NCBI GenBank assembly: GCA_963772825.1
Contig: CAVYYX010000006.1
Coordinates: 186,001-250,000, forward strand
Source: Desertimonas sp963772825
GTDB taxonomy: Bacteria; Actinomycetota; Acidimicrobiia; Acidimicrobiales; Ilumatobacteraceae
Reading direction: 5' to 3'
DNA length: 64,000 nt
Position numbers and translations under genes: made by a program. Of the stretch, positions 17,686-25,749 are shown piece by piece; position 1 is the stretch's first letter, and each line of letters starts with the position of its first letter. The notes under the pieces were generated by a model. That model did no database searches. It had not been told where the DNA came from and was given only the letters and a program-made list of their open reading frames with translations.

Positions 17686-18325
17686 GCTGGTCGTCAGTGA
17701 GGTGGTGGTCACGTTCGGCGAGCGCACGGTGCTCGATGGCGCCAGCTTGACCGTCGGCGCCGGCGAGATCGTGGCCCTGCTCGGGCCGTCCGGCAGCGGC
17801 AAATCGACGCTGCTGCGGGTCATCGCCGGGATCGTCACGCCTGACCGCGGCACGGTACACATCGGCGGCAGCGACGTCACCAGCGTGCCGACACATCGGC
17901 GCAGCGTCGGGATGGTGTTCCAGGACGAGCAGCTGTTCGAGCATCTCGACGTCGGCGGCAACGTCGAGTTCGGGCTGCGCATGCGTGGCGATGCACCGGA
18001 CAGCCGCGGGCCGCGGGTCGCTGCGCTGCTCGGGCTCGTCGGGCTCACCGGCTTTCAGCGGCGCAACGTCCGACAGCTCAGCGGCGGGGAGGCCAAGCGG
18101 GTAGCCCTGGCCCGCTCGCTGGCACCATCGCCGACCGTGCTGCTGCTCGACGAGCCGCTGACCGGCCTCGACCGCCAGCTGCACGATCGGCTCGTCGACG
18201 ATCTGGCGGCGATCCTGCGCGCCGAGGGCACGACGTCGCTCCTCGTCACCCACGACCACGACGAAGCCGAGGCGATCGCCGACCGTGTCGTCACGGTCGC
18301 CGAGCTGGTAGGCAACCCATCGTGA
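17678..18325 (+). CDS. thiQ: Thiamine ABC transporter ATPase
   Basis: This 215-residue ABC ATPase energises ThiBP. It has Walker A GPSGSGKST, the Q-loop VFQDEQLFEHLDVGGNVEFG, signature LSGGEAKRVALARSL, Walker B VLLLDEPLTGLD and switch His in LLVTHDHDEAEAIADRV. The start GTG 17678 lies inside thiP. Its stop forms a GTGA with a possible start of the next frame at 18322, so the acetyltransferase gene may be part of the operon. Confidence 0.93.
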   Translation: MSELVVSEVVVTFGERTVLDGASLTVGAGEIVALLGPSGSGKSTLLRVIAGIVTPDRGTVHIGGSDVTSVPTHRRSVGMVFQDEQLFEHLDVGGNVEFGLRMRGDAPDSRGPRVAALLGLVGLTGFQRRNVRQLSGGEAKRVALARSLAPSPTVLLLDEPLTGLDRQLHDRLVDDLAAILRAEGTTSLLVTHDHDEAEAIADRVVTVAELVGNPS

Positions 18326-18339
18326 ACGCCGAGCCACCG

Positions 18340-18405
18340 ATGCGAGCGACGAGGCGCCAGCCGAGGAGCGGCCGTCAACGGCCTGCGTGGCCGGGGAACG
18401 CAGTG
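18340..18405. repeat. Interspersed repeat, copy 2 of the GCGTGGCCGGGGAACGCA family
   Basis: GATGCGAGCGACGAGGCGCC (18339-18358) and, about 30 bp later, GCGTGGCCGGGGAACGCA match the two blocks of the copy at 4450-4562. Here the element sits directly before the ATG of an acetyltransferase. It can be read in frame as an N-terminal extension from GTG 18322. Confidence 0.6.
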
Positions 18406-18407
18406 AT

Positions 18408-18837
18408 GGAAGTCGCCGTCGAGGACCTCTACGAGCTGCGCCTGGAGGTGCTGCGGCGGGGCACACCGAGCGACAACGTGCACTTCCAGCACGACAACGA
18501 TCCAGCGACGCGCCACCTCGCCGTGCGCGACGAGCTCGGCACGGTGATCGCCGCCTCCACCTGGCTGCCACGACCATTCCCCGACCGCCCCGACGTGCCG
18601 GCTGTCCAGCTGCGCGGCATGGCCGTCAGTGCCGCGCATCGGGGGCTTGGCCTGGGCGCGGCGATGATCGTCGCCGGGCTCGACCACGCTCGCCGCATCG
18701 GGGCGCAATTGGTGTGGGCCAACGCCCGTGACTCGGCGCTCGACTTCTACGTCGCCACGGGTTTCGCGATCGTCGGCGAGGGGTTCCGCACGACGGACAC
18801 CGACCTACCGCACCATCGCATCGTCCAGCAGCTGTGA
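18408..18837 (+). CDS. GNAT-family N-acetyltransferase
   Basis: This protein of about 142 residues has the GNAT core. It includes LAVRDELGTVIAASTW, then VQLRGMAVSAAHRGLGLGAAM (the acetyl-CoA-binding motif A) and ARRIGAQLVWANARDSALDFY. It ends YVATGFAIVGEGFRT...HHRIV. This is close to YjcF/ElaA-like enzymes that acetylate small molecules. I prefer ATG 18408 because similarity begins there. An in-frame GTG at 18322 overlaps the thiQ stop but would add 28 residues encoded by a repeat. The 3' end overlaps the convergent gene by 33 bp. Confidence 0.82.
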
Positions 18838-19467
18838 CGGGGCGGTGAGCAGGCGGCGGACCACCGTGGCCGCCGGCCGGTGGCGGGTGATCGCCTTGCG
18901 GACGAGGATCGCCGAGCTCTCGGCAACGCCGAGAATCCCGAACACGACCAGCGGTGAATCACCCCTGGCGAGTCCGTAGACGCCCCACAACGACGATTCG
19001 ACGAGTCGCAGGGACCACGTCGCCGTCGCGATGCCACTGGGACTCCACGTCCGCCAGGCCGTGACCACCGCGGGCGTGAGTTGGACGGCGTAGGCGACGG
19101 CGAGCAGGGCGGCCATCGACTGCGGCCCGCCCATCCAGCGGGTGCCGAACAAGGCGACCAGCCAGCACGACGCACCGAGCAGCGCCCAGCGGGACGAGCC
19201 GCCGGCGCGCACCACGGCAAGCACGAGCACGGCGTTGGCGGCGATGTTGAACAACCCCTCGGGCACCGCCGACCACAGGCGCTCTCCCCCGAGGTACAGC
19301 GTCCAACCGAGCTCCGACGACACCGTCAGGGCAGCTGCGGCGATCGAAACGCCGGCGACGTCGCCGGTCCGCCGGATGCGGGCGACCTGCGGCCACGTGC
19401 ACGACATGCTGAGGACTGTTGCGGCAACCGCCGACAGCGTCGCCACGTCGAGCGCGAGCTGGCCCAT
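18805..19467 (-). CDS. PQ-loop/SWEET-like membrane protein
   Basis: This 220-residue polytopic membrane protein has about seven hydrophobic helices. Near the N-terminus is SCTWPQVARIRRTGDVAGVS, the PQ-loop signature. A second similar segment appears after the middle (YAVQLTPAVVTAWRTWSPSG), giving the two-repeat plan of the family. Members move sugars, amino acids or other small solutes; the substrate cannot be inferred. The start ATG 19467 fits because MGQLALDVATLSAV begins the first helix; the frame is open further upstream but loses membrane character. Confidence 0.72.
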   Translation of the reverse strand: MGQLALDVATLSAVAATVLSMSCTWPQVARIRRTGDVAGVSIAAAALTVSSELGWTLYLGGERLWSAVPEGLFNIAANAVLVLAVVRAGGSSRWALLGASCWLVALFGTRWMGGPQSMAALLAVAYAVQLTPAVVTAWRTWSPSGIATATWSLRLVESSLWGVYGLARGDSPLVVFGILGVAESSAILVRKAITRHRPAATVVRRLLTAPSQLLDDAMVR

Positions 19468-19627
19468 CACTCCCTCTCCGGACGGCGCGTGCCGTCCGGA
19501 TTGAAGAGCGCCGACATCGCCGTCAGATACGAAGCGTGCTGTGGCCCAGTTCACTTCCCATCGGCCCGGCACCAGACGCCCAGGTGAGGTGAACAGCGGA
19601 TTCGATGGACCAGAGAGAGGGACCGCG

Positions 19628-19930
19628 ATGAACTCGGCCGACTGGTACTTCACCCAGGCAGACCTCCTCAGAGGCCGCGCCGACGCCTGCCAACAGCTCG
19701 CCCGACAGCTCGACGGTGCCGCCGTGTTCGACCTGCACCTCTACTCCGGCGACCTGACTTGGCAAGGCCCGGTGGCCACCGAGTTCGACGAGCAGCTCGC
19801 CGGGCACTGCATCCGGTTGAGTGCGGCGATCGACCGACTGCGCAGCAACGCGATCGGGCTCAGCGGCGACGCCGACGACCTCGAACGCCAAGGCGCCTAC
19901 GTGCTCGCCAGCCAACGCGAGGACCCCTGA
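19628..19930 (+). CDS. WXG100-like small helical protein
   Basis: This 100-residue protein begins MNSADWYFTQADLLRGRAD and is predicted to be two helices joined by a loop. The turn reads GDLTWQGPVATEFDEQL, close to the WxG turn of ESAT-6/WXG100 proteins (W-x-G followed by A..F). Such proteins are usually substrates of type VII secretion, but no secretion genes are nearby. A GAGAGAGGGA stretch before the ATG serves as ribosome-binding site. Family membership is an inference from the turn and size. Confidence 0.6.
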   Translation: MNSADWYFTQADLLRGRADACQQLARQLDGAAVFDLHLYSGDLTWQGPVATEFDEQLAGHCIRLSAAIDRLRSNAIGLSGDADDLERQGAYVLASQREDP

Positions 19931-19940
19931 CCGTCGCCGT

Positions 19941-20046
19941 TCTGGGCGGCCTGCGGTCCAGTACTCGCAATCTGGGCGGCCTACGGTCCGGAATCCGCAG
20001 GGTTGGCCGCCCAGTTCGGGAATCGGATCCGAGGCCGCCCAGTTCG
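19941..20046. repeat. Inverted intergenic repeat array (CTGGGCGGCC family), four units
   Basis: Two plus-strand units (TCTGGGCGGCCTGCGGTCC at 19941-19959 and a near copy at 19971-19989) face two minus-strand units (20003-20016 and 20027-20046). Spacing is about 30 bp. The whole could form a large imperfect hairpin between the stops of two convergent genes. Confidence 0.78.
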
Positions 20047-20050
20047 AGAA

Positions 20051-20713
20051 CTAGAAGATGCCGGCTGGCTCCAGACCTTCGAGATCGCCGCGCCCGAGCA
20101 GCCAGCACAACCGCTCCAGCGGAGCGGCCGCATTGGCTGCGTCGGGCAGACCCGATACCCCCATCGGCTGGCGGGCGTTGTACTGCATCTCCATCCGGCG
20201 CAGCTCCTCGCGCACGTAGTCGGACGGCCAGTCGGCGGGCGTGAACCCCTCGTCGCCGAGGTCGGCGTGGTGGACGAGGACCTCCCGGAGGCGGCGGAAC
20301 GGAAGGTCGGCGTGGGACACCGATTCGCCCTGCGAGTTCGTCATCGCCAGGTCCCAGCGGTGCTGGGCGGCGAACACGTCCTCGAGCCTCGCCGCCGACG
20401 AGCCGACGTCGTCGACGAGGGTCGCCCAGTCGCGGGTCGCACCCGCCTCGATGTCAGCGTTGCGGCCTTCGGCACCGCGTTCGTATTGGGTGACGACCTC
20501 GCCGCGCCCCGCTGCGTCGAGCAGGCGGACGAAACTATCGGCGTTGCGCGCGATGTGCGTGAGCACGTGGCCGCGAGTCCAACCCGGCAAGCGGCTCGGG
20601 AGCGCCGGGTCGGCGCCGGGGCCGCCGCTCATCGCGGCAAGGTGCTCCGTGAGCGCTTGATGGGCGTCGTGCACGCAGGCGATGTCCCGTTGGCGCGACG
20701 TGTCGTCCATCAC
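20051..20713 (-). CDS. Maleylpyruvate isomerase/DinB-fold family protein
   Basis: This 220-residue protein fits the mycothiol-dependent maleylpyruvate isomerase (MDMPI) family. It has SRLPGWTRGHVLTHIARNAD, where the His in HVLTHIARN contributes to the metal site, then REVLVHHADLGDEGFTPADW with a second His pair. The C-terminus ends ERLCWLLGRGDLEGL. The family uses mycothiol or acts as metal-dependent transferases; the substrate is unknown. It overlaps the VOC gene upstream by 4 bp and is cotranscribed with it. Confidence 0.82.
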   Translation of the reverse strand: MMDDTSRQRDIACVHDAHQALTEHLAAMSGGPGADPALPSRLPGWTRGHVLTHIARNADSFVRLLDAAGRGEVVTQYERGAEGRNADIEAGATRDWATLVDDVGSSAARLEDVFAAQHRWDLAMTNSQGESVSHADLPFRRLREVLVHHADLGDEGFTPADWPSDYVREELRRMEMQYNARQPMGVSGLPDAANAAAPLERLCWLLGRGDLEGLEPAGIF

Positions 20714-21045
20714 TCCGCCCAGACGCCGAGCTCGTTTCCGGCCGGGTCGCGGAAGTGGAACCGCCGGCCGCCGGGAAACTCGAAGATCGGGACCGTGATC
20801 TCACCGCCGTTCGCCTCGACGCGTGACTGGGCGTCCTCGAGGTCGTCGGACTTGAGGATCACGAGCGGAATCGTCGTGGTCGACGTGGCGGCGGACGTGA
20901 AGCCTCCGTCGAGGCCGGCGTCGCCGATCGCTGTGTAGTCCGGCCCGTAGTCGGTGAAGCTCCAGCCGAACGCCGCTTCGTAGAAGGTCTTCGTGGCGAC
21001 GAGGTCGCCACCCGGGAGTTCGACGTAGTCGATCGGTTCAGGCAT
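20710..21045 (-). CDS. VOC-family (glyoxalase/bleomycin-resistance-like) protein
   Basis: This 111-residue protein has the vicinal-oxygen-chelate fold. It begins MPEPIDYVELPGGDLVATKT followed by FYEAAFGWSFTDYG. It continues with IPLVILKSDDLEDAQSRVEA and ends with RRFHFRDPAGNELGVW, which carries the C-terminal metal Glu. Members isomerise or cleave small oxygenated substrates, and this one cannot be assigned. It is the first gene of a two-gene operon with the MDMPI-like gene. Confidence 0.85.
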   Translation of the reverse strand: MPEPIDYVELPGGDLVATKTFYEAAFGWSFTDYGPDYTAIGDAGLDGGFTSAATSTTTIPLVILKSDDLEDAQSRVEANGGEITVPIFEFPGGRRFHFRDPAGNELGVWAE

Positions 21046-21103
21046 GCGTCGATCATGTCACGTCTTCGTCTGTCGCGGCTGGAGACGTGGCAACCTTGAC
21101 GCC

Positions 21104-22139
21104 ATGCAACTCGGCATGATCGGCCTCGGCCGGATGGGCGCCAACATGGTCCTGCGGCTGATCGAAGCCGGCCACGAGTGCATCGGCTTCGACGTGTCGC
21201 CCGAGGCCGTCGCCTCGATGACCGGCGACGGGATGATCGGCGCCTCGTCGCTGGAGGAGTTCGTCGGCGCGCTGCACGCCACCGCGGCACCTCTGGATGA
21301 TGGTGCCTGCTGCGTTCGTCGGCGACACCATCGACAAGCTGGCACCGCTGCTCGAGCGCGGCGACACGATCATCGACGGCGGCAACTCGTGGTACCGCGA
21401 CGACATCGACCGGGCCGGACCGCTGGCCCGCGATCGGGGCATCGACTACGTCGACGTCGGCGTGAGTGGCGGGGTCCACGGCCTCGAGCGCGGCTACTGC
21501 CTGATGGTCGGCGGCTCCGCTTCGGCGGTCGAGCGCTTGACGCCGATCTTCGACTCCCTCGCTCCAGGCGTCGAGGCGGCCGAACGGACGCCGACGCGGG
21601 CGGCCGCGAGCGACACGCCGTCGAGCGTCGAGCACGGTTGGCTGCACTGCGGTCCCAGCGGTGCCGGCCACTTCGTCAAGATGGTCCACAACGGCATCGA
21701 GTACGGGCTGATGGCGGCGTACGCCGAAGGGCTCAACGTCCTCGCCAAGGCGAACATCGGCGCCGAGGATCACGTCGAGGACGCCGAGACGGCGCCGCTG
21801 CCGCATCCCGAGTACTACCGCTTCGACCTCGACCTCGCCGCCGTCACCGAGGTGTGGCGCCGCGGCAGCGTGGTCTCCAGCTGGCTGCTCGACCTGACCG
21901 CCGAGGCGCTCGCCGCCGACCCGCTGCTGGAGGGCTTCGCCGGCAACGTGTCGGACTCGGGTGAGGGACGCTGGACGATCAACGCGGCGATCGACGAGGG
22001 TGTCCCCGTCCCGGTGCTGGCGTCGTCGCTGTTCGAGCGGTTCAGCTCGCGGGGCCGTGCCGACGTCGCCGACAAGGTGCTCTCGGCGATGCGTGCCGGG
22101 TTCGGCGGGCACGTCGAGCGGAAGGAGACGACGCGATGA
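21104..22139 (+). CDS. gnd: 6-phosphogluconate dehydrogenase, decarboxylating (one frameshift)
   Basis: Gnd oxidises and decarboxylates 6-phosphogluconate to ribulose-5-phosphate. The N-terminus MQLGMIGLGRMGANMVLRLI has the Rossmann GxGxxG. After the shift the protein continues with DGGNSWYRDDIDRAGPLA, VGVSGGVHGLERGYCLMVGG, HCGPSGAGHFVKMVHNGIEY and a helical C-terminal domain. A single extra base near 21281 breaks the frame between ALHA and PRHLWMMVPAA; removing it gives about 344 residues, the size of the short NAD-type enzyme. The stop overlaps the zwf start by 4 bp (ATGA). Confidence 0.88.
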
Positions 22140-23558
22140 CCGGCGCCGTTCCCACCGGCCGGCTCCGCACGGCCGATGCCCTCGTGCTGTTCGGCGCCAC
22201 CGGCGACCTCGCCAGGCGCAAGCTGTTCCCGGCGCTCTACCACATGGAGGATCGCCGCGAGCTGGACGCTGCCGGTCGTCGGCGTCGCCCGCAGCGACTG
22301 GACCGACGACATCTTCCGCAAGGAGGCGACGTCGGCGATCGAGGCAGCCGTGCCCAAGGTCAAGAAGACGGTGCTCCGGCGGCTGGTCAAGCGACTCGAC
22401 CTCGTCCAGGGCGACTACGCCGACCCGACGACGTGGGCGGCGCTGACCGACGTGCTCGACAAGCACCGCTCGAAGACGGCCGTGTTCTACATGGCGATCC
22501 CGCCGTCGATGTTCCCGACCGTCGCCGAGTCGCTGGCCTCGGTCGGTCTCAACGAGCGTGGCCGGATCGTCGTCGAGAAGCCGTTCGGGCGCGACCTGCG
22601 CTCGGCCCACGAGCTCAACGTCGTGCTGCACAAGGTGTTCCCGGAGCACCACATCTTCCGCATCGACCACTACCTCGGCAAGGAGTCGGTCGAGGACCTG
22701 CTCGTGTTCCGCTTCTCCAACACCCTGCTCGAACCGGTGTGGAACCGCCGCTACGTGCGCAGCGTGCAGATCACGATGTCGGAGACGATCGGCGTCGAGG
22801 GTCGCGGCGCGTTCTACGACTCCGTCGGGGCGATCCGCGACGTGTTCCAGAACCACCTGCTGCAGGTCGTCGTCGCTGCTGGCGATGGAGCCGCCGGTCG
22901 GCCACGAGGCGAGCTACCTGCAGGACGAGAAGGTCAAGGTGTTCGCCGCCACGAAGGCGCTCGACTGCTCGACGATGGTGCGCGGCCAGTACGCCGGCTA
23001 CCTCGCCGAGGACGGCGTCGCTCCCGACTCGCAGGTCGAGACGTTCGTCGCCGCCAAGTTGGAGATCGACTCGTGGCGCTGGGCCGGCGTGCCGTGGTAC
23101 GCCCGCGTCGGCAAGGGCCATGGCGCAGTCGGCGACAGAGGCGGTCATCGAGTTGCAGGCGCCGCCGCGGCTGTTGTTCGACGAGGCCGGCGGACCGACT
23201 GCCCGAGCGCAACCTCGTCCGCCTGCGCCTCGGCAAGAACGACGGCGTGACGTTCTCGCTGCAGGCGAAGACGCCGGGGCCGCACCTCGACAGCCAGTCG
23301 ATGAACGTGTCGGTCGACTTCGCCGCCGCGCTCGGCGATCGCCGCGAGGCGTACGAGCGGCTGCTCGGCGACGCCCTCATCGGCTCGCCGCGGCGCTTCG
23401 CCCGGGAGGACGCCGTCGAGCAGATGTGGCGGATCGTCGATCCGGCGCTGAAGCCGGAGAACTGCGGCCCGGTGTACCCGTACGCCGTCGGCTCCTGGGG
23501 TCCCGAGGAGGCCGACCGCATCCTCGCCGACGGCGACACGTGGTTCCCGCCGTCGTAG
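22136..23558 (+). CDS. zwf: Glucose-6-phosphate 1-dehydrogenase (multiple frameshifts)
   Basis: Zwf makes 6-phosphogluconolactone from glucose-6-phosphate with reduction of NAD(P). The pieces line up in order: LVLFGATGDLARRKLFPALY (nucleotide site), VVEKPFGRDL, FRIDHYLGKESVEDLL (substrate site with catalytic His), SETIGVEGRGAFYD, and the C-terminal DALIGSPRRFAREDAVEQMW. They lie in different frames, with shifts near 22265, 22880, 23125 and 23200. All parts are well conserved, so I think these are sequence errors. The gene forms an operon with gnd, the two oxidative pentose-phosphate steps. Confidence 0.85.
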
Positions 23559-23564
23559 GTCGGC

Positions 23565-23877
23565 TCAGCAGGCGAGCGTGAAGGTCAGCGCCTCGCACAC
23601 CTCCGGCCAGCGGTGGGCGGCCAGCGTGGTGATGCGACGGGTGAGGTACGCCTTTTCGACATACCGCAGTTGATCGAACGCGAGCGCGCAGGGCGCCGGC
23701 ATGCCGTCGCTGCGATCAAGGTAGACCTGGGACGGGATGTCCCTGATGGTGCGTGTCGCTGGAACCGTCGACGACCGTGTTCAAGATCGGAATCGCCTCG
23801 TTGCGAGTCAAGACGAGATGGGGTCGAGCCTGCTCGTGCGGTGGCTCGTACCACCACACATCGCCTCGCGTCACCAC
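23565..23877 (-). pseudogene. MazF/PemK-type toxin (one frameshift)
   Basis: The first part, RGDVWWYEPPHEQARPHLVL and TRNEAIPILNTVV, is the typical MazF start, where RGDVWW precedes the catalytic region. After a one-base shift near 23775 the frame continues PATRTIRDIPSQVYLDRSDG and LAFDQLRYVEKAYLTRRITT, ending at TGA 23565. MazF proteins are mRNA-cutting ribonucleases inhibited by a partner antitoxin. The start GTG (23877 or 23874) overlaps the antitoxin stop. The shift may be a sequence error, so the toxin could be functional. Confidence 0.75.
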
Positions 23878-24166
23878 GATTGGCCCGCCGCATCCTCCTC
23901 GGCCTCGAGAGCGCGCATGATCCGGGCGCCGTCCCTGAGACCTTGCTCGTCGAGATTGCCCCATTCGTCGATGGTCGGTGGCGGGTTCCGGCGATATCCC
24001 TCGACGTAACGTGCGACTTTCGCCGCCTCCGATTCCTGCCCAAGAAACGTGGCGAGCACGTCCCGGATGAGCGCCGACCGCGAGGTCTTGCGGCGTCCGC
24101 GCCTCCTCGTCGAGCATCTCGCAGCAGATCGTCGGTGAGCTGAACCATCGTCTGGACACGTGCCAT
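23871..24166 (-). pseudogene. Ribbon-helix-helix antitoxin of the MazF-like toxin (two frameshifts)
   Basis: The N-terminus MARVQTMVQLTDDLL is a ribbon-helix-helix DNA-binding strand. Across two shifts near 24100-24130 the protein continues LDEEAR and SRSALIRDVLATFLGQ, completing the fold. The toxin-binding tail contains RNPPPTIDEWGNLDEQG and ends EDAAGQSW. It precedes and overlaps the toxin, the normal antitoxin-toxin order. The pair lies between zwf (convergent) and cobO (divergent). A CTATGATAGCGCTATG palindromic stretch at 24171-24186, between this start and cobO, could be its own operator. Confidence 0.7.
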
Positions 24167-24183
24167 AGCCCTATGATAGCGCT

Positions 24184-24748
24184 ATGACGGAGGCGCCGAC
24201 CGAGGACCCGCGGCCGGACGACCTGCACCGGGCGCCGTCGGTGGTGATCCTCAACACCGGCGACGGCAAGGGCAAGAGCTCGGCGGCGTTCGGGGTGATG
24301 ATCCGGGCCGTGGCCCGCGGCTGGCCGGTCGCCGTCGTCCAGTTCGTCAAGAGCGGCAAGTGGAACGTCGGCGAGGAGAAGATCGGGCGCCAGCTCGGCG
24401 TCGACTGGTTCAACGTCGGCGACGGGTTCACGTGGGACTCCGCCGACCTCGACCACGACAAGGCGCTCGCCCGCCAGGGCTGGGAGACCGCCGCCGGGCT
24501 GATCGCCGCCGGTGCCCACCGACTCGTCGATCCTCGACGAGATCACCTACCTGTGCACGTGGGCTGGATCGACACCGCCGCGGTCGCCGCGGCGATCCGC
24601 GACCGACCCGAGCACGTCAACGTGGTCGTCACCGGCCGCGATGCCCCGGACGAGCTGATCGACGTCGCCGACACCGTGACCGAGATGCGCAAGGTCAAGC
24701 ACGCCTACGACCGCGGTGATCAACGCCATCCGCGGCATCGAGTACTGA
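24184..24748 (+). CDS. cobO: Cob(I)yrinic acid a,c-diamide adenosyltransferase (frameshifted)
   Basis: CobO (CobA/BtuR type) adenosylates the corrinoid cobalt using ATP. Its P-loop ILNTGDGKGKSSAAFGVMIR is intact near the N-terminus, followed by AVVQFVKSGKWNVGEE and the TWDSADLDHDKALARQGWE block. A compensating pair of indels at about 24530 and 24563 hides LDEITY, and another near 24715 hides the C-terminal NAIRGIEY. With these corrected the protein is about 187 residues, the usual size. It is directly followed by cobT, a cobamide-synthesis neighbour. Confidence 0.87.
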
Positions 24749-24822
24749 GCTGAGTTCGCTCGTGCACCTGCGGCGACCGACTGGCCGACCTGCCCGAGCC
24801 CGACGAGGCGGCGATCGCCGCC

Positions 24823-25749
24823 GTGCACGCCCGCGCCGCCGACATCCTCCGCCCGCCCGGTGCCCTGCAGTGGCTCGACGACCTCGCCGCATGGGTCGCC
24901 GGCTGGCAGCGGCGGCCGTTGCCGATCATCGAACGACCCGTCGGCCTCGTGTTCGCCGCCGACCACGGCGTGGCCGCGGCGGCCAAGGTCAGCGCCCTCG
25001 AGCCGAAGGTGACGGCGGCGATGTTCGCCGCCTTCGCCGAAGGGCGGTCGACGATCCGCAGCTTCGCCCGCCACGCCGGGGCCACGGTGACGGCGATCGA
25101 CGTCGGCATCGGCAAGCCGACCGGCGACATCCGCGTCGAGGCGGCGATGTCCGCAGAACGCTTCGCCGAGATCGTCGACACTGCCTGGGCCGCAGTCGAC
25201 GCCCTCGACGGCGACCTCCTCGTCCTCGGCGAGATGGGCATCGGCAACACCACGGTGTCGGCGGCCGTGGCGGCCGCCCTCGCCGGCGGGGAGACGGCGG
25301 CGTGGGTCGGCCGCGGCACCGGGATCGACGACGCCACGCTGACGGTCAAGCGCGCCGCCGTGCAGCAGGCGGTGCGCCGCATCGCCGGCGTCACCGATCC
25401 GCTCGAGGTGCTCCGCGAGGTCGGCGGCTCCGAGCTCGTCGCCATCGCCGCCGCGGTCGTCGCCGCCCGCCACCGCTCGCTGCCCGTCGTCCTCGACGGC
25501 TACGTCGTCACGGCGTCCGTGCTGCCCCTCGTGCTCCTCGCGCCGACGGTGCTCGACCACTGCACCGTCGGCCACTGCTCCGCCGAGCCGGGCCACCGCC
25601 GCCTGCTCGACCGCCTCGGCAAGCGCCCGCTGCTCGACCTCGACATGCGCCTCGGCGAGGGCAGCGGGGCGATGGCCGCCGTCCCGCTGATCGCGATGGC
25701 CTGCGCCGGCATCACGGAGGTCCCCACGATCACCGAGTGGTTCCGTTAG
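24823..25749 (+). CDS. cobT: Nicotinate-nucleotide--dimethylbenzimidazole phosphoribosyltransferase
   Basis: CobT activates the lower-ligand base for cobamide assembly by making its alpha-riboside phosphate. The protein has VGLVFAADHGVAAAAKVSAL, GEMGIGNTTVSAAVAAAL, GRGTGIDDATL, VVLDGYVVTASVL and the catalytic-site LDMRLGEGSGAMAAVPLI. From GTG 24823 it is 308 residues, short of the usual 350. The frame is conserved back to about 24780 (RLADLPEPDEAA). A one-base error near 24778 would link it to a start around 24762 or just upstream. The 3' end overlaps the convergent aminotransferase by 4 bp. Confidence 0.9.
   Translation: MHARAADILRPPGALQWLDDLAAWVAGWQRRPLPIIERPVGLVFAADHGVAAAAKVSALEPKVTAAMFAAFAEGRSTIRSFARHAGATVTAIDVGIGKPTGDIRVEAAMSAERFAEIVDTAWAAVDALDGDLLVLGEMGIGNTTVSAAVAAALAGGETAAWVGRGTGIDDATLTVKRAAVQQAVRRIAGVTDPLEVLREVGGSELVAIAAAVVAARHRSLPVVLDGYVVTASVLPLVLLAPTVLDHCTVGHCSAEPGHRRLLDRLGKRPLLDLDMRLGEGSGAMAAVPLIAMACAGITEVPTITEWFR

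Noticed and set aside
20859..22856. 665-codon minus-strand frame across gnd and zwf
   Set aside because: Antisense of two conserved enzymes, with no recognisable domain.
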